Positions 1 to 11,757 of a stretch of DNA of 64,000 bases are shown here, piece after piece (position 1 is the first letter of the stretch; every line of letters starts with the position of its first letter). Location of the stretch: contig CM054061.1 of assembly GCA_028641055.1 (NCBI GenBank), positions 62,037,904 through 62,101,903 of the forward strand, written 5' to 3'. The DNA is from Alopecurus myosuroides (lineage: Eukaryota > Streptophyta > Magnoliopsida > Poales > Poaceae). The translations under genes were made by a program, and so were the position numbers. The notes beneath the pieces were generated by a model, which worked only from the letters and a program-made list of their open reading frames with translations, searched no databases and was not told where the DNA came from.

Positions 1-2087
1 GGTCCGATACAGGAGTTTCACCCTGTAAGCTCTCACGAGAGAGAAATGGATGCCGGTGAAGCGGGCCACACCCCGGATAGCAATATTTGACATCCAAAGC
101 ACACAACACACCTATACTATCATGGTATGGAACCCTCTAGCTTGTGTTGGGATCCAGACGCTCCGTAGCCCCCCTCCCGGTGAAACCCTAGCCCCGCTGG
201 AGAAATACCGGACTTATACGGAAACACGCGGTAACTGCGTCGAAAGGGGGTAGCAATGTGGAACTATTTGGTTGCTTGTGCTAGGATAGCCCATAGGAAC
301 ACAAAACAAAAAGGTAGAACCCACCTCTTCGGAAGATTCAGGATGTTTGGTCTGATACAGGAGTTTCACCCTGTAAGCGCTCACGAGAGAGAAATGGATG
401 CCGGTGAAGCGGGTCACACCCCGGAGAGCAATCTTTGACATCCAAAGCACACAACACACCTATACTATCATGGTATGGAACACCCTAGCTTGTGTTGGGA
501 TCCAGACGCTCCGTAGCCCCCCTCCCGGTGAAACCCTAGCCCCGCTGGAGAAATACCGGACTTATACGGAAACACGCGGTATCTGCGTCGAAAGGGGTAG
601 CAATGTGGAACTATTTGGTTTCTTGTGCTAGGATAGCCCATAGGAACACAAAACAAAAAGTTAGAACCCACCTCTTCGGAAGATTCAGGATGTTTGGTCC
701 GATACAGGAGTTTCACCCTGTAAGCTCTCACGAGAGAGAAATGGATGGCGGTGAAGCGGGTCACACCCCGGAGAGCAATCTTTGACATCCAAAGCACACA
801 ACACACATATACTATCATGGTATGGAACCCCCTAGCTTGTGTTGGGATCCAGACGCTCTGTAGCCCCCCTCCCGGTGAAACCCTAGCCCCGCTGGAGAAA
901 TACCAGACTTATACGGAAACACGCGGTAACTGCGTCGAAAGGGGGTAGCAATGTGGAACTATTTGCTTGATTGTGCTATGGTAGCCCATAGGAACACAAA
1001 ACAAAAAGGTAGAACCCACCTCTTCGGAAGATTCTGGATGTTTGGTTCGATACAGGAGTTTCACCCTGTAAGCTCTCACGAGAGAGAAATGGATGCCGGT
1101 GAAGCGGGTCACACCCCGGAGAGAAATCTTTGACATCCAAAGCACACAACACACCTATACTATCATGGTATGGAACCCCCTAGCTTGTGTTGGGATTCAG
1201 ACGCTCTGTAGCCCCCCTCCCGGTGAAACCCTAGCCCCGCTGGAGAAATACCGGACTTATACGGAAACACGCGGTAACTGCGTCGAAAGGGGGTAGAAAT
1301 GTGGAACTATTTGCTTGTTTGTGCTAGGATAGCCCATAGGAACACAAAACAAAAAGGTAGAACCCACCTCTTCGGAAGATTCAGGATGTTTGGTCCGATA
1401 CAGGAGTTTCACCCTATAAGCTCTCACGAGAGAGAAATGGATGCCGGTGAAGCGGGTCACACCCCGGAGAGCAATCTTTGACATCCAAAGCACAAAACAC
1501 ACCTATAATATCATGGTATGTAACCCCCTAGCTTGTGTTGGGATCCAGACACTCCGTAGCCCCCCTCCCGGTGAAACCCTAGCCCCGTTGGAGAAATACC
1601 GGACTTATACGGAAACACGCGGTAACTGCGTCGAAAGGGGGTAGCAATGTGGAACTATTTGCTTTCTTGTGCTAGGATAGCCCATAGGAACACAAAACAA
1701 AAAGGTAGAACCCACCTTTTCGGAAGATTCAGGATGTTTGGTCCGATACAGGAGTTTCACCCTGTAAGCTCTCACGAGAGAGAAATGGATGCCGGTGAAG
1801 CGGGCCACACCCCGGAGAGCAATCTTTGACATCCAAAGCACACAACACACCTATACTATCATGGTATGGAACCCCCTAGCTTGTGTTGGGATCCAGACGC
1901 TCCGTAGCCCCCCTCCCGGTGAAACCCTAGCCCCGCTGGAGAAATACCGGACTTATACGGAAACACGCGGTAACTGCGTCGAAAGGGGGTAGAAATGTGG
2001 AACTATTTGCTTGCTTGTGCTAGGACAGCCCATAGGAACACAAAAAAAAAAGGTACAACCCACCTCTTCGGAAGATTCAGGATGTTT
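1..2087. repeat. 348-bp tandem satellite array, six monomers
   Basis: Six head-to-tail monomers are visible; the landmark AATGTGGAACTATTT recurs near 253, 600, 948, 1296, 1644 and 1992, giving spacings of 347-348 bp. The first monomer begins at base 1 and the last ends at GGATGTTT near 2087, exactly one monomer boundary, after which unrelated AT-rich DNA begins, so the array probably continues to the left. Copies differ by scattered point changes only. Short open frames on both strands recur because 348 is a multiple of three; they are not coding evidence. I do not recognise the family; it does not look like Afa/pAs1 or 118-bp pSc119.2 repeats. Confidence 0.95.
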
Positions 2088-2676
2088 CCACCTCATATTC
2101 TTTGAATCTCTACTCCTGTATTCGAGGAATCTCATTTTAGTGATGGCTTTCGTTCTAATGTTTATAAATCCTATTTATATTTTTTCTAGACTTGTATTAG
2201 ACCTATATAATGCAATTCCGAAGCCTGAAAATTTATTGGATGAATATTCGTATTATTTATTTTCTTTTGAATAATAATGGTTTTAATCGTAAATCGTAAA
2301 TAAAACAAGTTTAAAACTTCAAAATGAAAAAATAACTTTGGATCTTTCTTAGTCACACCAAAATGAAGCTTTGGTGAGATTTTGACCTTATTTGAGTTCC
2401 AAAGGTTTGAAACTCATCTCATTATCTTGAACTCTCTACTAGACTGTTCAAGATATCACATGTTACACAAGGGTTTTTCGTTCCATTCTTTATAAGACAG
2501 GTTTATTATTTTCTCGTTACTATATGACATAACACTACTATGTGCGTCGGCAATATATTTTTTCGATTTTTTTTGAATTATGTATGCTCATTTCAAGCTT
2601 GGTCAACCCTCTGTTTGACCACCCGTAAAGCTTCTAGAAGGAAACACAGAGATTCGACCTGGGCTGTTGGATCGAC
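2088..2676. other. AT-rich spacer between satellite and solo LTR
   Basis: No convincing gene. The 87-codon open frame starting in the last satellite monomer (2011-2274) continues into AT-rich DNA with no recognisable product. At 2631-2642 the palindrome CTTCTAGAAGGA occurs; the same 12 bases recur at 7261-7272, so the two were about 50 bp apart before the solo LTR landed. Confidence 0.5.
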
Positions 2677-4037
2677 GCCTTTGTAACACCTGGGGTGTTA
2701 CCCTAAGTTAGAGAGTTGTTTGTTTCTTTTGCTTGCATCACATGCATCATATTGCATTGCACCATGTTTGCATCGCAACTGAAAAAATTCAAAACAATTT
2801 AAACCTTCACACATGTCTAAAAATTTCAATTGAAAGTTGCAACTCAAATTGTTTTCAATAAGTTGAAGTTGAATTTATTTAAATTGCCCGATAATAAAAT
2901 TCCTTTCTATTAACCCCAAATGGTAATTTCAATTTCAAATCAATTCCTTCTTAATTGACATATTTCAAATTGTGGTTTAACAATTAACAGCTTGCAACTT
3001 TAAGCTCACTAAGTTTCTTAGTGTTTGGGCTTAGTAAATAAAATTTGTCTATTTTAACAAAATCAACTGAAACCCTATATGAATTTCAAACACCAAAATT
3101 CAAACTATTTGTCATCTTTCAAATGGTTGAAAATAATTGAACCTACCTTGTTATTTGCAGTTTTGTTAATCAAAATATTTTATAAAATTTAAACATCCCA
3201 AAACCCCCAACCTAGTCTTCTCTCTTTCTTTCCTTTTCTTACAAGCAAAAAAAAAGAGAAGGAAAAAAATAGAAAAAGAGAGGGGTGAGCTGAGAGGCAG
3301 GCCCAACCTCACCATCCAGCCCACCTCCCTCAGCCCATCTCCCCCCCTAGCCCACACAACCCCAATCGGTCATCTTCCACCTCTGTCCGTACAGGGGTGG
3401 AGATGTCGCTGTCATCCCTCCAACCGATCCCCACCTCCTCCCATGGTCCCCTCCACCAAACCCCTCTCCCTTATCTACCCCCCCAAGGGTGCGCCCAGAA
3501 ACCCTAGCCTCTCTCCATCTTCCTCCTGCCGCCGCCATCCTCTTTCTTCCCCTTCTCTGAAATCTTTCTGAACCGAGAGAGCCTCCATGGCCGGAATTGG
3601 AGCTTCGTGGTGTGGGCGGTGTGGGTGTTGTGCAAGACCGGCGAGGGTGGGAATGGAACCGCCTTGACATCTTCTTCCTCCTCGTCGAAGATCGGAGCCC
3701 GAGACGCCCCGGAGCAACGTCAAGTTCGCCGTCCCCGTCGCCATCTGTGCCCGCCCGAGAGGAGTGCAACGTACATCGACCTTGTCTTCGATACGTTCGC
3801 GTCGCAACCAGCGTCCCCGAGGTGAGCTCGCGCTTCTGGAACCTCTCCCCTACCCCCTCCCTGTGCTCTTCTATCAGCGCCTCCGCGCGCCGTCCCCGGT
3901 TCACCGGAGATCGCCAAAACCCGCCTCTGTATGTCACAGTCCCGTGCAGTACATGGACCTGTTCTTCAGTTTCGTCAGAAACATCCCGCTGTTACCCTTT
4001 AACTTTCGTCGGATCCGTATCCCTACACAAGCAGCGC

Positions 4038-4100
4038 ACATAGCCCATTGGCGCAAGCCCACGCGCGCGCGGCCGAGGGCGCGGGTTCAAGTCCCCCTCC
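4038..4100 (+). other. tRNA-like B box (GGGTTCAAGTCCC) in the LTR
   Basis: The B-box-like GGGTTCAAGTCCC sits near 4082-4094 and is preceded by a GC-rich segment starting TAGCCCATTGGCGCAAG. The arms do not fold into a convincing cloverleaf, so this is a tRNA-derived or coincidental Pol III-like segment, not a functional tRNA gene. Confidence 0.35.
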
Positions 4101-4197
4101 GCGCAGGAATAAACGCTGCCCTTTTATCCTATTTTACCTCTGAACCTATCGATAATTGTTTCATCTTCAGTCAGATTGGTAAACAAGCACAACTCGA

Positions 4198-4268
4198 TGT
4201 TGGTGCAGTGGCTAGCAGCCTGTGCCAGCAGCCAAGAGATCCCGAGTTCGATCCCCAAGCCCCCACCC
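4198..4268 (+). other. tRNA-like A box plus B box in the LTR
   Basis: An A-box-like TGGTGCAGTGG (about 4200-4210) is followed at tRNA-like distance by a B-box-like GAGTTCGATCC (about 4243-4253). The order and roughly 35-bp gap match an internal Pol III promoter. The T-stem halves do not pair fully, so a working tRNA is unlikely; a tRNA-derived SINE relic or an exapted Pol III promoter is possible. Confidence 0.4.
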
Positions 4269-7263
4269 TTTTATTTCCTGTTTTTTTTCTTTTCTGCCCG
4301 AAATTTCAGAAACCTAGATCTGAGCTATTACTTCTAAAATCAATATCAAATCGAATATAACTCCAATTTGGATGATTCAAAATCCTGTGACTTCATAATT
4401 CTGTGCTCTTTCTGTTAATGCCAAGTTTGCAATATATTTCTGTAACAATTTTTGCACTAAATAATAAATTACTGAAAATGCAATAAAAAGTGGAAACTTT
4501 GGAATTTCATAACTTTAGTTCTACTCATCCAAATTAAGCAAACTTGGTCTCTAAAAATTTGTCTTAAAAAACTCTACACATTGGTATTTTATTTGGGCAC
4601 AATTGAATTAATTTTGAACATGTTTTCCTCTGTTTACTAAAAAGGGCAGAATAAAACTATTTATGGAAAATTGCATAATAAATCCAATAATACCCCAAAA
4701 ATTATGTTTGATAGCTCTAAATGTTCAGTGAAACATTTGCTACATGTTTTCAACCTTTTCAATGCAATTTGTTTACTGTTTTTCCTAATTAAAGTTGGTG
4801 CAATAATTCAATGCTTTAATTAAATCTTTTAAATTGCAAAATTCATAACTTGCTCAATTAAATTCCAATTTCAACAAACAAAATATGTTTTCCACTCAAA
4901 ATGAAACCACCTTTCTGAATATCAACTTTGTTTTGCATTTTGGGCAATTAAAATTAATGTTATTTAATAATCCTTAAATTGGTTAATTAAATGGCATAAT
5001 TAATAACTTTCAAATGGTTGCTCCAAATTAAATACTCAAAACATGAAATCCATCCAAAATCAAATGCCACACTTGAATATCAACTTTGTTTTCTGGTTTG
5101 CAACAATTAAATTGGATATTTGCTTCACCTTCTAATTAATGCATTTAAATTGGTAATATGCTCAACTAAATCATTTAAAATTGTTTCTCAACCAGTAAAG
5201 TATGTTTTCCAATCAGTTTCATGTCATCAACGTGTTCATGCCATTCATATCTCTGTTTGCATCTTATCTTGTGCATTTTAGATTTTGTTATGCATGTTCA
5301 TCTATATGACAACATATGGAATGTGTGGGCTAATTAATTCCAACTGTTGCCCCATTCCATTTAACTTGCCTAACTCATCTACCTTATTGTTTCCATGCTA
5401 AACAACATTTAACTTGATGGTTAGATAAACAACTTGAACCAATTCCTATTTCTCCGGACTCCGGTTCCGATTAAATTGCTTAAGTTGTTTCCCCTGTTGC
5501 ATCTTGCCATGCCATGCATATAAAATAGGATCATGCTGGATCTTTTGCCGTAGTAGTAATTGTTGCATTCCGTTGTTTGTTCGAGGTTCGTTGCTTCTTC
5601 CCGGATAGGACGTTGAGATGATGTGAGCAACGACAAATTCTGCTACCTTGCGGGATCTCAGGCAAGTATACTCACTTGCTGCCAAATGGCTGCCTTTCAT
5701 CACTTGTTACCGATTCTTTCCGTTGTTCTTATTCTAGCTTGTTGATACGATGCTTGTGTCTCGATCCTATTATATGTTTACCTTGCAGCCATGATATAGC
5801 CTTCCTTCCACTTCCTATTAACTGTTGTTTGTTTACCCTGTTGGCCCTCGTGCCGTAGTTGCATGCTTAGATTTGTTTGTGCTCGAGTCTTGTTATCCTT
5901 TGTCGTATTCACCTGTTTAGTTTGATAGTTGGGTTTCAATTCAATCAACAACTTGTTATTGTTTTGGGTAATAATAATTTGATGTTAAGGCACCGGCAGG
6001 AGGCCCGGGTTAGGGTTTTGAAGCCTGCTAGTGTCGAACTTAATTAGGAAAAGGGTCTTGTCTACTGATCCATGATGAGCGTGCTCACCGCATCCGGGTG
6101 GTAGTATGGGACCCCCCTCGACTTAGACCTGATCTGCAGCTAGCTTGTCCGAAGAGCCACACTTAGTTCGGGTGTTCCATTTGCTCCTTTGCATAATGGG
6201 AGGCGCCCCCATGGTTACTGGTTATGATGATGATGATGCATATAGGGCGAGGCCTGTAGTGCCGGGGTGTTGTGTCCTGCGGGAGTTTTGCACACCTGCG
6301 CTGAGTATTCGGCTGCGTGGCTGGGACCTTATAGCTCCGTGGCTCTGAGGATGGGTTGTAGAGATGGTTTGGGTCGTGTCAAGCCAACCTGAGTTTTAGT
6401 TGGTGGCTTGAGTGTGTACGGGTACTGGAGCACACCCTGCAGGGATAAATCTTCTCGAGAAGCCGTGTTTTCCGCGGTTATGGATTACTTGGTGAAAGTA
6501 CTGGCTAACAAGTACTCAGACAACTTACACCTAATTAATAACAACTTGACTAGTAATAGGCATATTGTCATAATAACCTGAACTTCACCATAATCAACAG
6601 TGTGAGTTTCCTTGGGTTGCTTCCTTAGAAGGGGGTAACATTGGATGGGTTTGTTTGGTGGTTAGTTGTAGTTGGTTACGATACGCTATCTTATCCCCCT
6701 CTTTTAGCCGGATGTTATAGTGAGTCTCTGTAGTTGGTTAGTGCAGCCCGCTGTCGCTTATTTGCAATAATCCCTTCCTTTCCGTTGATCCCAAAGTATT
6801 TGTATCTTGTGATGACTGGCTACGCCGGTATCTTGTGAGTATGGTTTATCCACTTGCCAGTACTTAACCGTACTGACCCACGAATCTCTTTCGTGGCTGC
6901 ATATTCAACATTGCAGTCAACAGGTTTGAAGTCTGACGACGTTAGCTTGGGAATCCCTCCGGCTTGGCCTGGGCAGGGATTGGACGCTCTCGGTTATCTA
7001 CAGGACTCTTAGTCCAATTTGTATCTTGTCCGTAGCCGGACGCTATGTTGTTTCTTCCGCTGTTATTTGGATCTTTGTATTGTATCAGTTGTATCCTTGA
7101 CCCGTTTGAGTCATCTTGTATCTATCTGTTTCTGTTGTAATTGTGGTATATTCGTGAACTGTTGTAATGTTATCATAAGTGGCAACCTGGAATCGGTTAT
7201 TATGCGGATTTGGCGGGAATGCTGAAATCTGCATAGTGCCCGATCTCGGGGCGTCACAGCCTT

Positions 7264-7635
7264 CTAGAAGGAATCGTGCATCGGACGGATGCGCTCGCAG
7301 CCACAGCGATCCGCGAGACGCTCGTTCTGCGCTCTGATTGGTTGGTACGTTGGCCACAGGGATCGATGGTTCTACATATGATTTCTTTGCTCTTAAGTAT
7401 TAAACCATGTTATTTAAATAAAAAAATATAATGAAACTTCACATTTACTACAGCGATGATTTTTATCAGTTTTACATATGATTTTTCTATTAAACCATGT
7501 TATTTAAATAAAAAATAAAAAATAGAAGAATTATTCAAAACATAATGAAACTTCAGATTTACACTATACATGTAGAATAGATGTCTAGGAAATTCATTTG
7601 GTTGATTTAGAAAATATGCCAAAAAATGTTGAAGC
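7264..7635. other. AT-rich spacer, no gene
   Basis: Contains a short near-repeat of ATTAAACCATGTTATTTAAA (about 7401 and 7493) and no coding or structural RNA signal that I can support. Confidence 0.5.
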
Positions 7636-9115
7636 ACAAATGGGGGTATTTACCCTAGCTTCGGACCTCATTTGAAGCACATTTCTCACGAGAATTGAGC
7701 GATGGTTGCAAATGAGCATAAATAATTCAAAACAAATCAAAATGACATGAATCCAACGCACAACGTTGTTATATGTGATATAGTTGCTCCTCAAATTTCT
7801 ATGGATAATTTTGGCAAGGTCGAATTTTTCATGAAATTATAAACGGGGGTATTTACCCTAGCTTCGGACCTCATTTGAAGCACATTTCTCACGAGAATTG
7901 AGCGATGGTTGCAAATGAGCATAAATAATTCAAAACAAATCAAAATGACATGAATCCAACGCACAACGTTGTTATATGTGATATAGTTGCTCCTCAAATT
8001 TCTATGGATAATTTTGGCAAGGTCGAATTTTTCATGAAATTATAAACGGGGGTGTTTACCCTAGCTTCGGACCTCATTTGAAGCACATTTCTCACGAGAA
8101 TTGAGCGATGGTTGCAAATGAGCATAAATAATTCAAAAAAATTCAAAATGACATGAATCCAACGCACAATGTTGTTATATGTGATATAGTTGCTCCTCAA
8201 ATTTGTTTGGATAATTTTGGCAAGGTCGATTTTTTCATGAAATTATAAACGGGGGTATTTACCCTAGCTTCGGACCTTATTTGAAGCACATTTCTCACGA
8301 GAATTGAGCGATGGTTGCAAATGAGCATAAATAATTCAAAAAAAATTAAAATGAGATGAATCCAACGCACAATGTTGTTATATGTGATATAGTTGCTCCT
8401 CAAATTTGTTTGGTTAATTTTGGCAACGTTGAATTTTTCATGAAATTATAAACGGGGGTATTTACCCTAGCTTCGGACCTCATTTGAAGCACATTTCTCA
8501 CGAGAATAGAGCGATGGTTTTAAATGAGCATAAATAATTCATAAAAAAAAAAAAACTGACATGAGTCCAACGCACAGTGTTGTTATATGTGATATAGTTG
8601 CTCCTCAAATTTATTTGGTTAATTTTGGCAAGGTCGATTTTTTCATGAAATTTCAAACGGGGGTGTCTACCCTAGCTTCAGACCTCATTTGGAGCACATT
8701 TCTCACGATAATAGAGCGATGGTTTCAAATGAGCATAAATAATTCAAAAAATATCAAAATGACATGAATCCAACGCACAATGCTGTTATATGTGATATAG
8801 TTGCTCCTCAAATTGATTTGGATCGGATAATTTTTACAAGGTCGATTTTTTCATGAAATTCCAAACGGGGGTATTTACCCTAGCTTCAGACCTCATTTGA
8901 AGCACATTTCTCATGAGAATAGAGCGATGATTTCAAATGACCATAAATTATTAAAAAAAATCAAAATGACATGAATCCAACACACAATGTTGTTATATGT
9001 GATATAGTTGCTCCTCAAATTTATTTGGATAATTTTGGCAAGGTCGAATCTTTCATGAAATTTGAAACGGGGGTGTGTACTCTAGCTTCAGACCTCATTT
9101 GAAGCACATTTGTCC
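7636..9115. repeat. ~203-bp tandem repeat array, eight copies
   Basis: The landmark GGGGGTATTTACCCTAGCTT (or a close variant) recurs near 7638, 7844, 8047, 8250, 8454, 8658, 8867 and 9067, with period 203-211 bp. Copies 2-5 are the most alike; the right-hand copies carry more substitutions and small indels. Four 68-codon minus-strand frames that overlap by four bases are a by-product of the repeat. The array lies on the 3' side of the minus-strand gene at 9403-10090, and the last copy breaks off about 290 bp beyond that gene's stop, so array and gene may belong to one repeated unit. Confidence 0.92.
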
Positions 9116-9402
9116 AAAATTTTGGAATGACTTAGTTCAACATCATACAACATTATTCAAACATTTTTTCGCTTTTAATCTACATTCTGGCTCGTGATTT
9201 TGTTCAGAAATACTCAAAATTAATTAAAAAACGCGAACTCGTTGAAATAGGCTCAAATTCATAGATTCGACGATACTTTTACAGAAAGCTAGACGGCATA
9301 ATTTAACTAAAAACACTGAAAAAACTTAAAAAAAACTACGGTTGGCCGAGGCTCGCCACGATCATCCGGCCTGGTCGTCGCCCTCCTCCTAGACGTCGTC
9401 CT

Positions 9403-10090
9403 CTACTCCTCTTCCTCGTCGTCCTCATCGCTGTCGTCGTAGGCCAGCATGTTGGAGGGCCCCGCCTCGTGGTCGTTCTTGGCTAAGGGCGATGGGTTCG
9501 CCAGCGTAGCGATCGCATGCCGCTCCGCTCTGCCTCGGATCCGCAGCCGGTGCAGCTGCGCCTGCTCGGAGGGATGGCGGCGGTCCCGCCTCTCGCTCTG
9601 CAGGGCAGCCTTGCGCCGGTCGCTCTCGTACAGCGCGACAACCGCCTGCTGCTCATCCGACGCCGCGGTTGCGGCGAGCTGCCGGTAGACCTGGCGCTCC
9701 GCCTGCTCCCTCTGGTGGGTCTCCAGGGATGCACGAACAGCGGCAGCCTCGGCCGCTGCCACCGCCTCCTTGAGCCAGGAGCGGACCGTGTGGAACGCCT
9801 CCTCGTTCCGCCATGTTTCGAACGAGTAGATGGCGGCGTGCTGCTCGGGCCAGATAGGCTGCCTCCTCCTGAGCCTCTTCCAGCGCCACCGCCTCCTGCG
9901 GCGGCTCCTGCTCGGGTGCAGCCTCCTCCTGCGGCGGCCCCTGCTCGGGCGCCGCCTCCTCCTGCGGCTGCTGCTCGTTCTCCTCGTAGAAGAACTCGTT
10001 GTCGCTATCGGCGTCACTGTGGCCCCGCATCGCGGCCGCGGGGTGACAGTACAACGGCGAGTTGCGGTTTGCACGGAGCCGGCGAGGCAT
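9403..10090 (-). pseudogene. GC-rich hypothetical gene with a frameshift
   Basis: Start codon at 10090 (MPRRLRANRN...). The first ~75 codons include a repeated acidic Gln/Pro/Glu segment (EEAAPEQ and PPQEEAAPEQ units). The plausible continuation is in another frame: PIWPEQHAAIYSFETW, then a long Ala/Glu/Arg-rich helical stretch ending in an Asp/Glu-rich tail (DDSDEDDEEEE) and a stop at 9403. The frames switch near 9855-9875, around the codons for EEAQEEA, so this is most simply a one-step frameshifted copy. I do not recognise a domain. It looks like one of the high-copy Triticeae hypothetical genes that travel with repeats. A TATA-like CTACAAAAGG lies ~100 bp upstream. Its overlapping frames on the other strand are shadows. 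Confidence 0.55.
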
Positions 10091-10187
10091 CGTCTCGGGG
10101 TGTCTAGGTGGAAATGCAGCGATGAGAGCGAGTGCGGTGAGGGCGAGATTAACGGCTAGAATGGGGAGAGCGGCGAGCGGCGAGGGG

Positions 10188-10197
10188 CCTTTTGTAG
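10188..10197 (-). promoter_or_regulatory. TATA-like box of the GC-rich gene
   Basis: CTACAAAAGG on the minus strand, 98 bp upstream of the ATG at 10090, is at a reasonable distance for a core promoter. Assignment is by position only. Confidence 0.3.
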
Positions 10198-10842
10198 CCC
10201 TGGCGGGGCATTTGCTGCGCCGCGCGTGACGTTACTCCGGCAGTCTTTGACCGACGCGGGGCCCGCGGTTTTCCCACGCGTCGCTGAACCCAGCGGGAAG
10301 CTTGGGTGTGGACTATTCAAACTGTGCGGTCCCACCTGTAAGCTCCGGACGGTTTCAACGAACTTGGCAGTCCCACCCGGACCCACTTCGCGAAACGGAG
10401 TCTGACTCCTCGGACCCACTTCGCGGAACGGATTCAACTCCAAACTTACCGTTCCGGCCTCTCCATAGTAGTTGTGCACGGACTAGGGGCAAAACTGAGC
10501 ACCATTCGGCGCTAGGGGTAAAACTGAGTAGAAGTGGTCCGCTGTGGGAAATTCGATAAATGACCCTATAATGTTTGTTCTTTTGCTGACAACTTCATTG
10601 GTCAAGACAAGATACCTATGTCCGTTGGTTTTGTTCAGGTAGGCATTTTAAAAGAGGTTGAAATAAGCAATGATGTGGTAGTTCTAGTTACTACTCGTAC
10701 ATGGTTAAGGCATTTTTTGTAGAGCCGAACTGCCCACGCACGTGGTGTGGGCTAGGGGCACGTGGGGTGCAACGGAAAAACTTAGTTTCTGCTGCTGGAC
10801 GGCGCGGCGCGGGACACCCCGACCCCGGCCCCGTCGACGCTG
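10198..10842. other. Spacer, upstream region of the GC-rich gene
   Basis: 10200-10480 is GC-rich with a short internal near-repeat (ACCCACTTCGCGAAACGGA / ACCCACTTCGCGGAACGGA at about 10381 and 10415). The rest (10560-10842) contains no gene I can support. Confidence 0.4.
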
Positions 10843-11757
10843 TTTTTTTTTTTGGAAAAGGAGGCAAAGCCCCAGCCTCTGCATCGGATTGATGCACACG
10901 GCTTTTATTAAGAAACAGAGTTATCCAAAGTATTACAAATCTCAATTCTCGAACTTACAAAAGTAAAAAACTGAAATCCATATCCAAAGAGCAAACAAAG
11001 CTCCCCTACTATGCGCATAGCCTACTATCATGTTGCCACTCGTTGGAGAACAGGACGGCTCGAACTATAGCCAATAACCGGTTGCATCCAGCCGCCATAA
11101 AATGGCGCTGATCCTGCGGCAGGAGGAGAGACCACGAAGTAATCCAATAAATAGCCTTGTGCACAACCTGCAAAAAATGAATATTGTTGGTCCTGTTAAA
11201 TATCACATCATTACGACAATTCCACACCGCCCATACAAAGGTACACACCCCAATACGGATGCGATGTTTATCATTTTTCGAAACCCCATTAAGCCAAACA
11301 CCAAACATATGATCTAAACTTAAAGGGGGGAGACATTAAAAGTAAATTGGAGCAATCTCCAAATTTTAATAATGAAGGGACAATTGATGAATAGATGTTC
11401 AATAGTTTCGTCATGATTGCAGAAAGCACACTTTTTACAACCATGCCAATTCCTTTTGATTAGGTTATCTTTTGTAAGAATAACTCGTCTGTTAAGTAGC
11501 CACAAGAATATCTTGATCTTAAGGGTGATTTTCATTTTCCAAAGGTATTTATGTGCAAAAGGAGGGTGGTCATTCATGTAATCAACATACATAGACTTCA
11601 CAGAGAATGCACCACTCGTGTTAAGACGCCAAGAGTAAAAATCTTCCTCTTCAGAAAGAGAAATAGTCATCATTTGTTGAACCAGCTGCAACCAAGCAGT
11701 CCAACTATTCCCTTGCAAATTACGTCTAAACTGAATATTAACTGGTCGAAGCTGTGT
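10843..11757 (-). mobile_element. 5'-truncated LINE, zf-RVT tail only
   Basis: Reading the minus strand, the element ends in a poly(A) run (seen as T's at about 10843-10853), preceded by the Triticeae LINE-type 3' end with a GCCTCTGCATC motif. Coding runs upstream from about 11009: a Trp-rich C-terminal segment (11009-11308) and the reverse-transcriptase zinc-binding domain (11320-11718 and a few codons beyond, FRRNLQGNSWTAW), with the cysteine/histidine pattern CKKCAFC...H...C. The domain normally sits at the C-terminus of L1-type ORF2, so the endonuclease and RT are missing. Both flanks contain CGCTG, but that is too short to call a target duplication. Confidence 0.85.

Larger units (their letters stand above)
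2682..7258. mobile_element. Solo LTR, 4577 bp (Sukkula/LARD-like)
   Basis: Begins TGTAACACC and ends GGCGTCACA, imperfect inverted termini of the TG...CA type, and is flanked by a perfect 5-bp target duplication GCCTT (2677-2681 and 7259-7263). No internal coding domain, primer site or second LTR copy is present, so this is a solo LTR left by recombination between the two LTRs. The organisation is AT-rich flanks around a GC-rich leader-like block (about 3200-4110) that generates overlapping shadow ORFs on both strands. Size and architecture resemble the giant LTRs of Triticeae LARD elements such as Sukkula; that family assignment is from memory and unverified. Confidence 0.85.

Noticed and set aside
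50..2135. Repeated 60-81-codon ORFs on both strands of the satellite
   Set aside because: They recur because the 348-bp period is a multiple of three; each ends inside its monomer and none encodes a domain.
4198..4268. Functional tRNA gene
   Set aside because: A and B boxes are present, but no cloverleaf with full acceptor, anticodon and T stems can be drawn.
3166..4360. Several 60-198-codon ORFs on both strands in the first solo LTR
   Set aside because: Composition-driven frames in a GC-rich LTR leader; no domains, and strands compete equally.
7594..8767. Overlapping 68-codon ORFs (MRSNYITYNN...) as a gene family
   Set aside because: They coincide exactly with the 203-bp repeat unit, four of them overlapping by four bases; the array explains them.
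7636..9115. CRISPR-like array
   Set aside because: Repeats are ~200 bp with no distinct unique spacers and the genome is eukaryotic.
10843..11757. CGCTG as a LINE target duplication
   Set aside because: Five bases in GC-rich flanks is too short and not adjacent with confidence to both ends.
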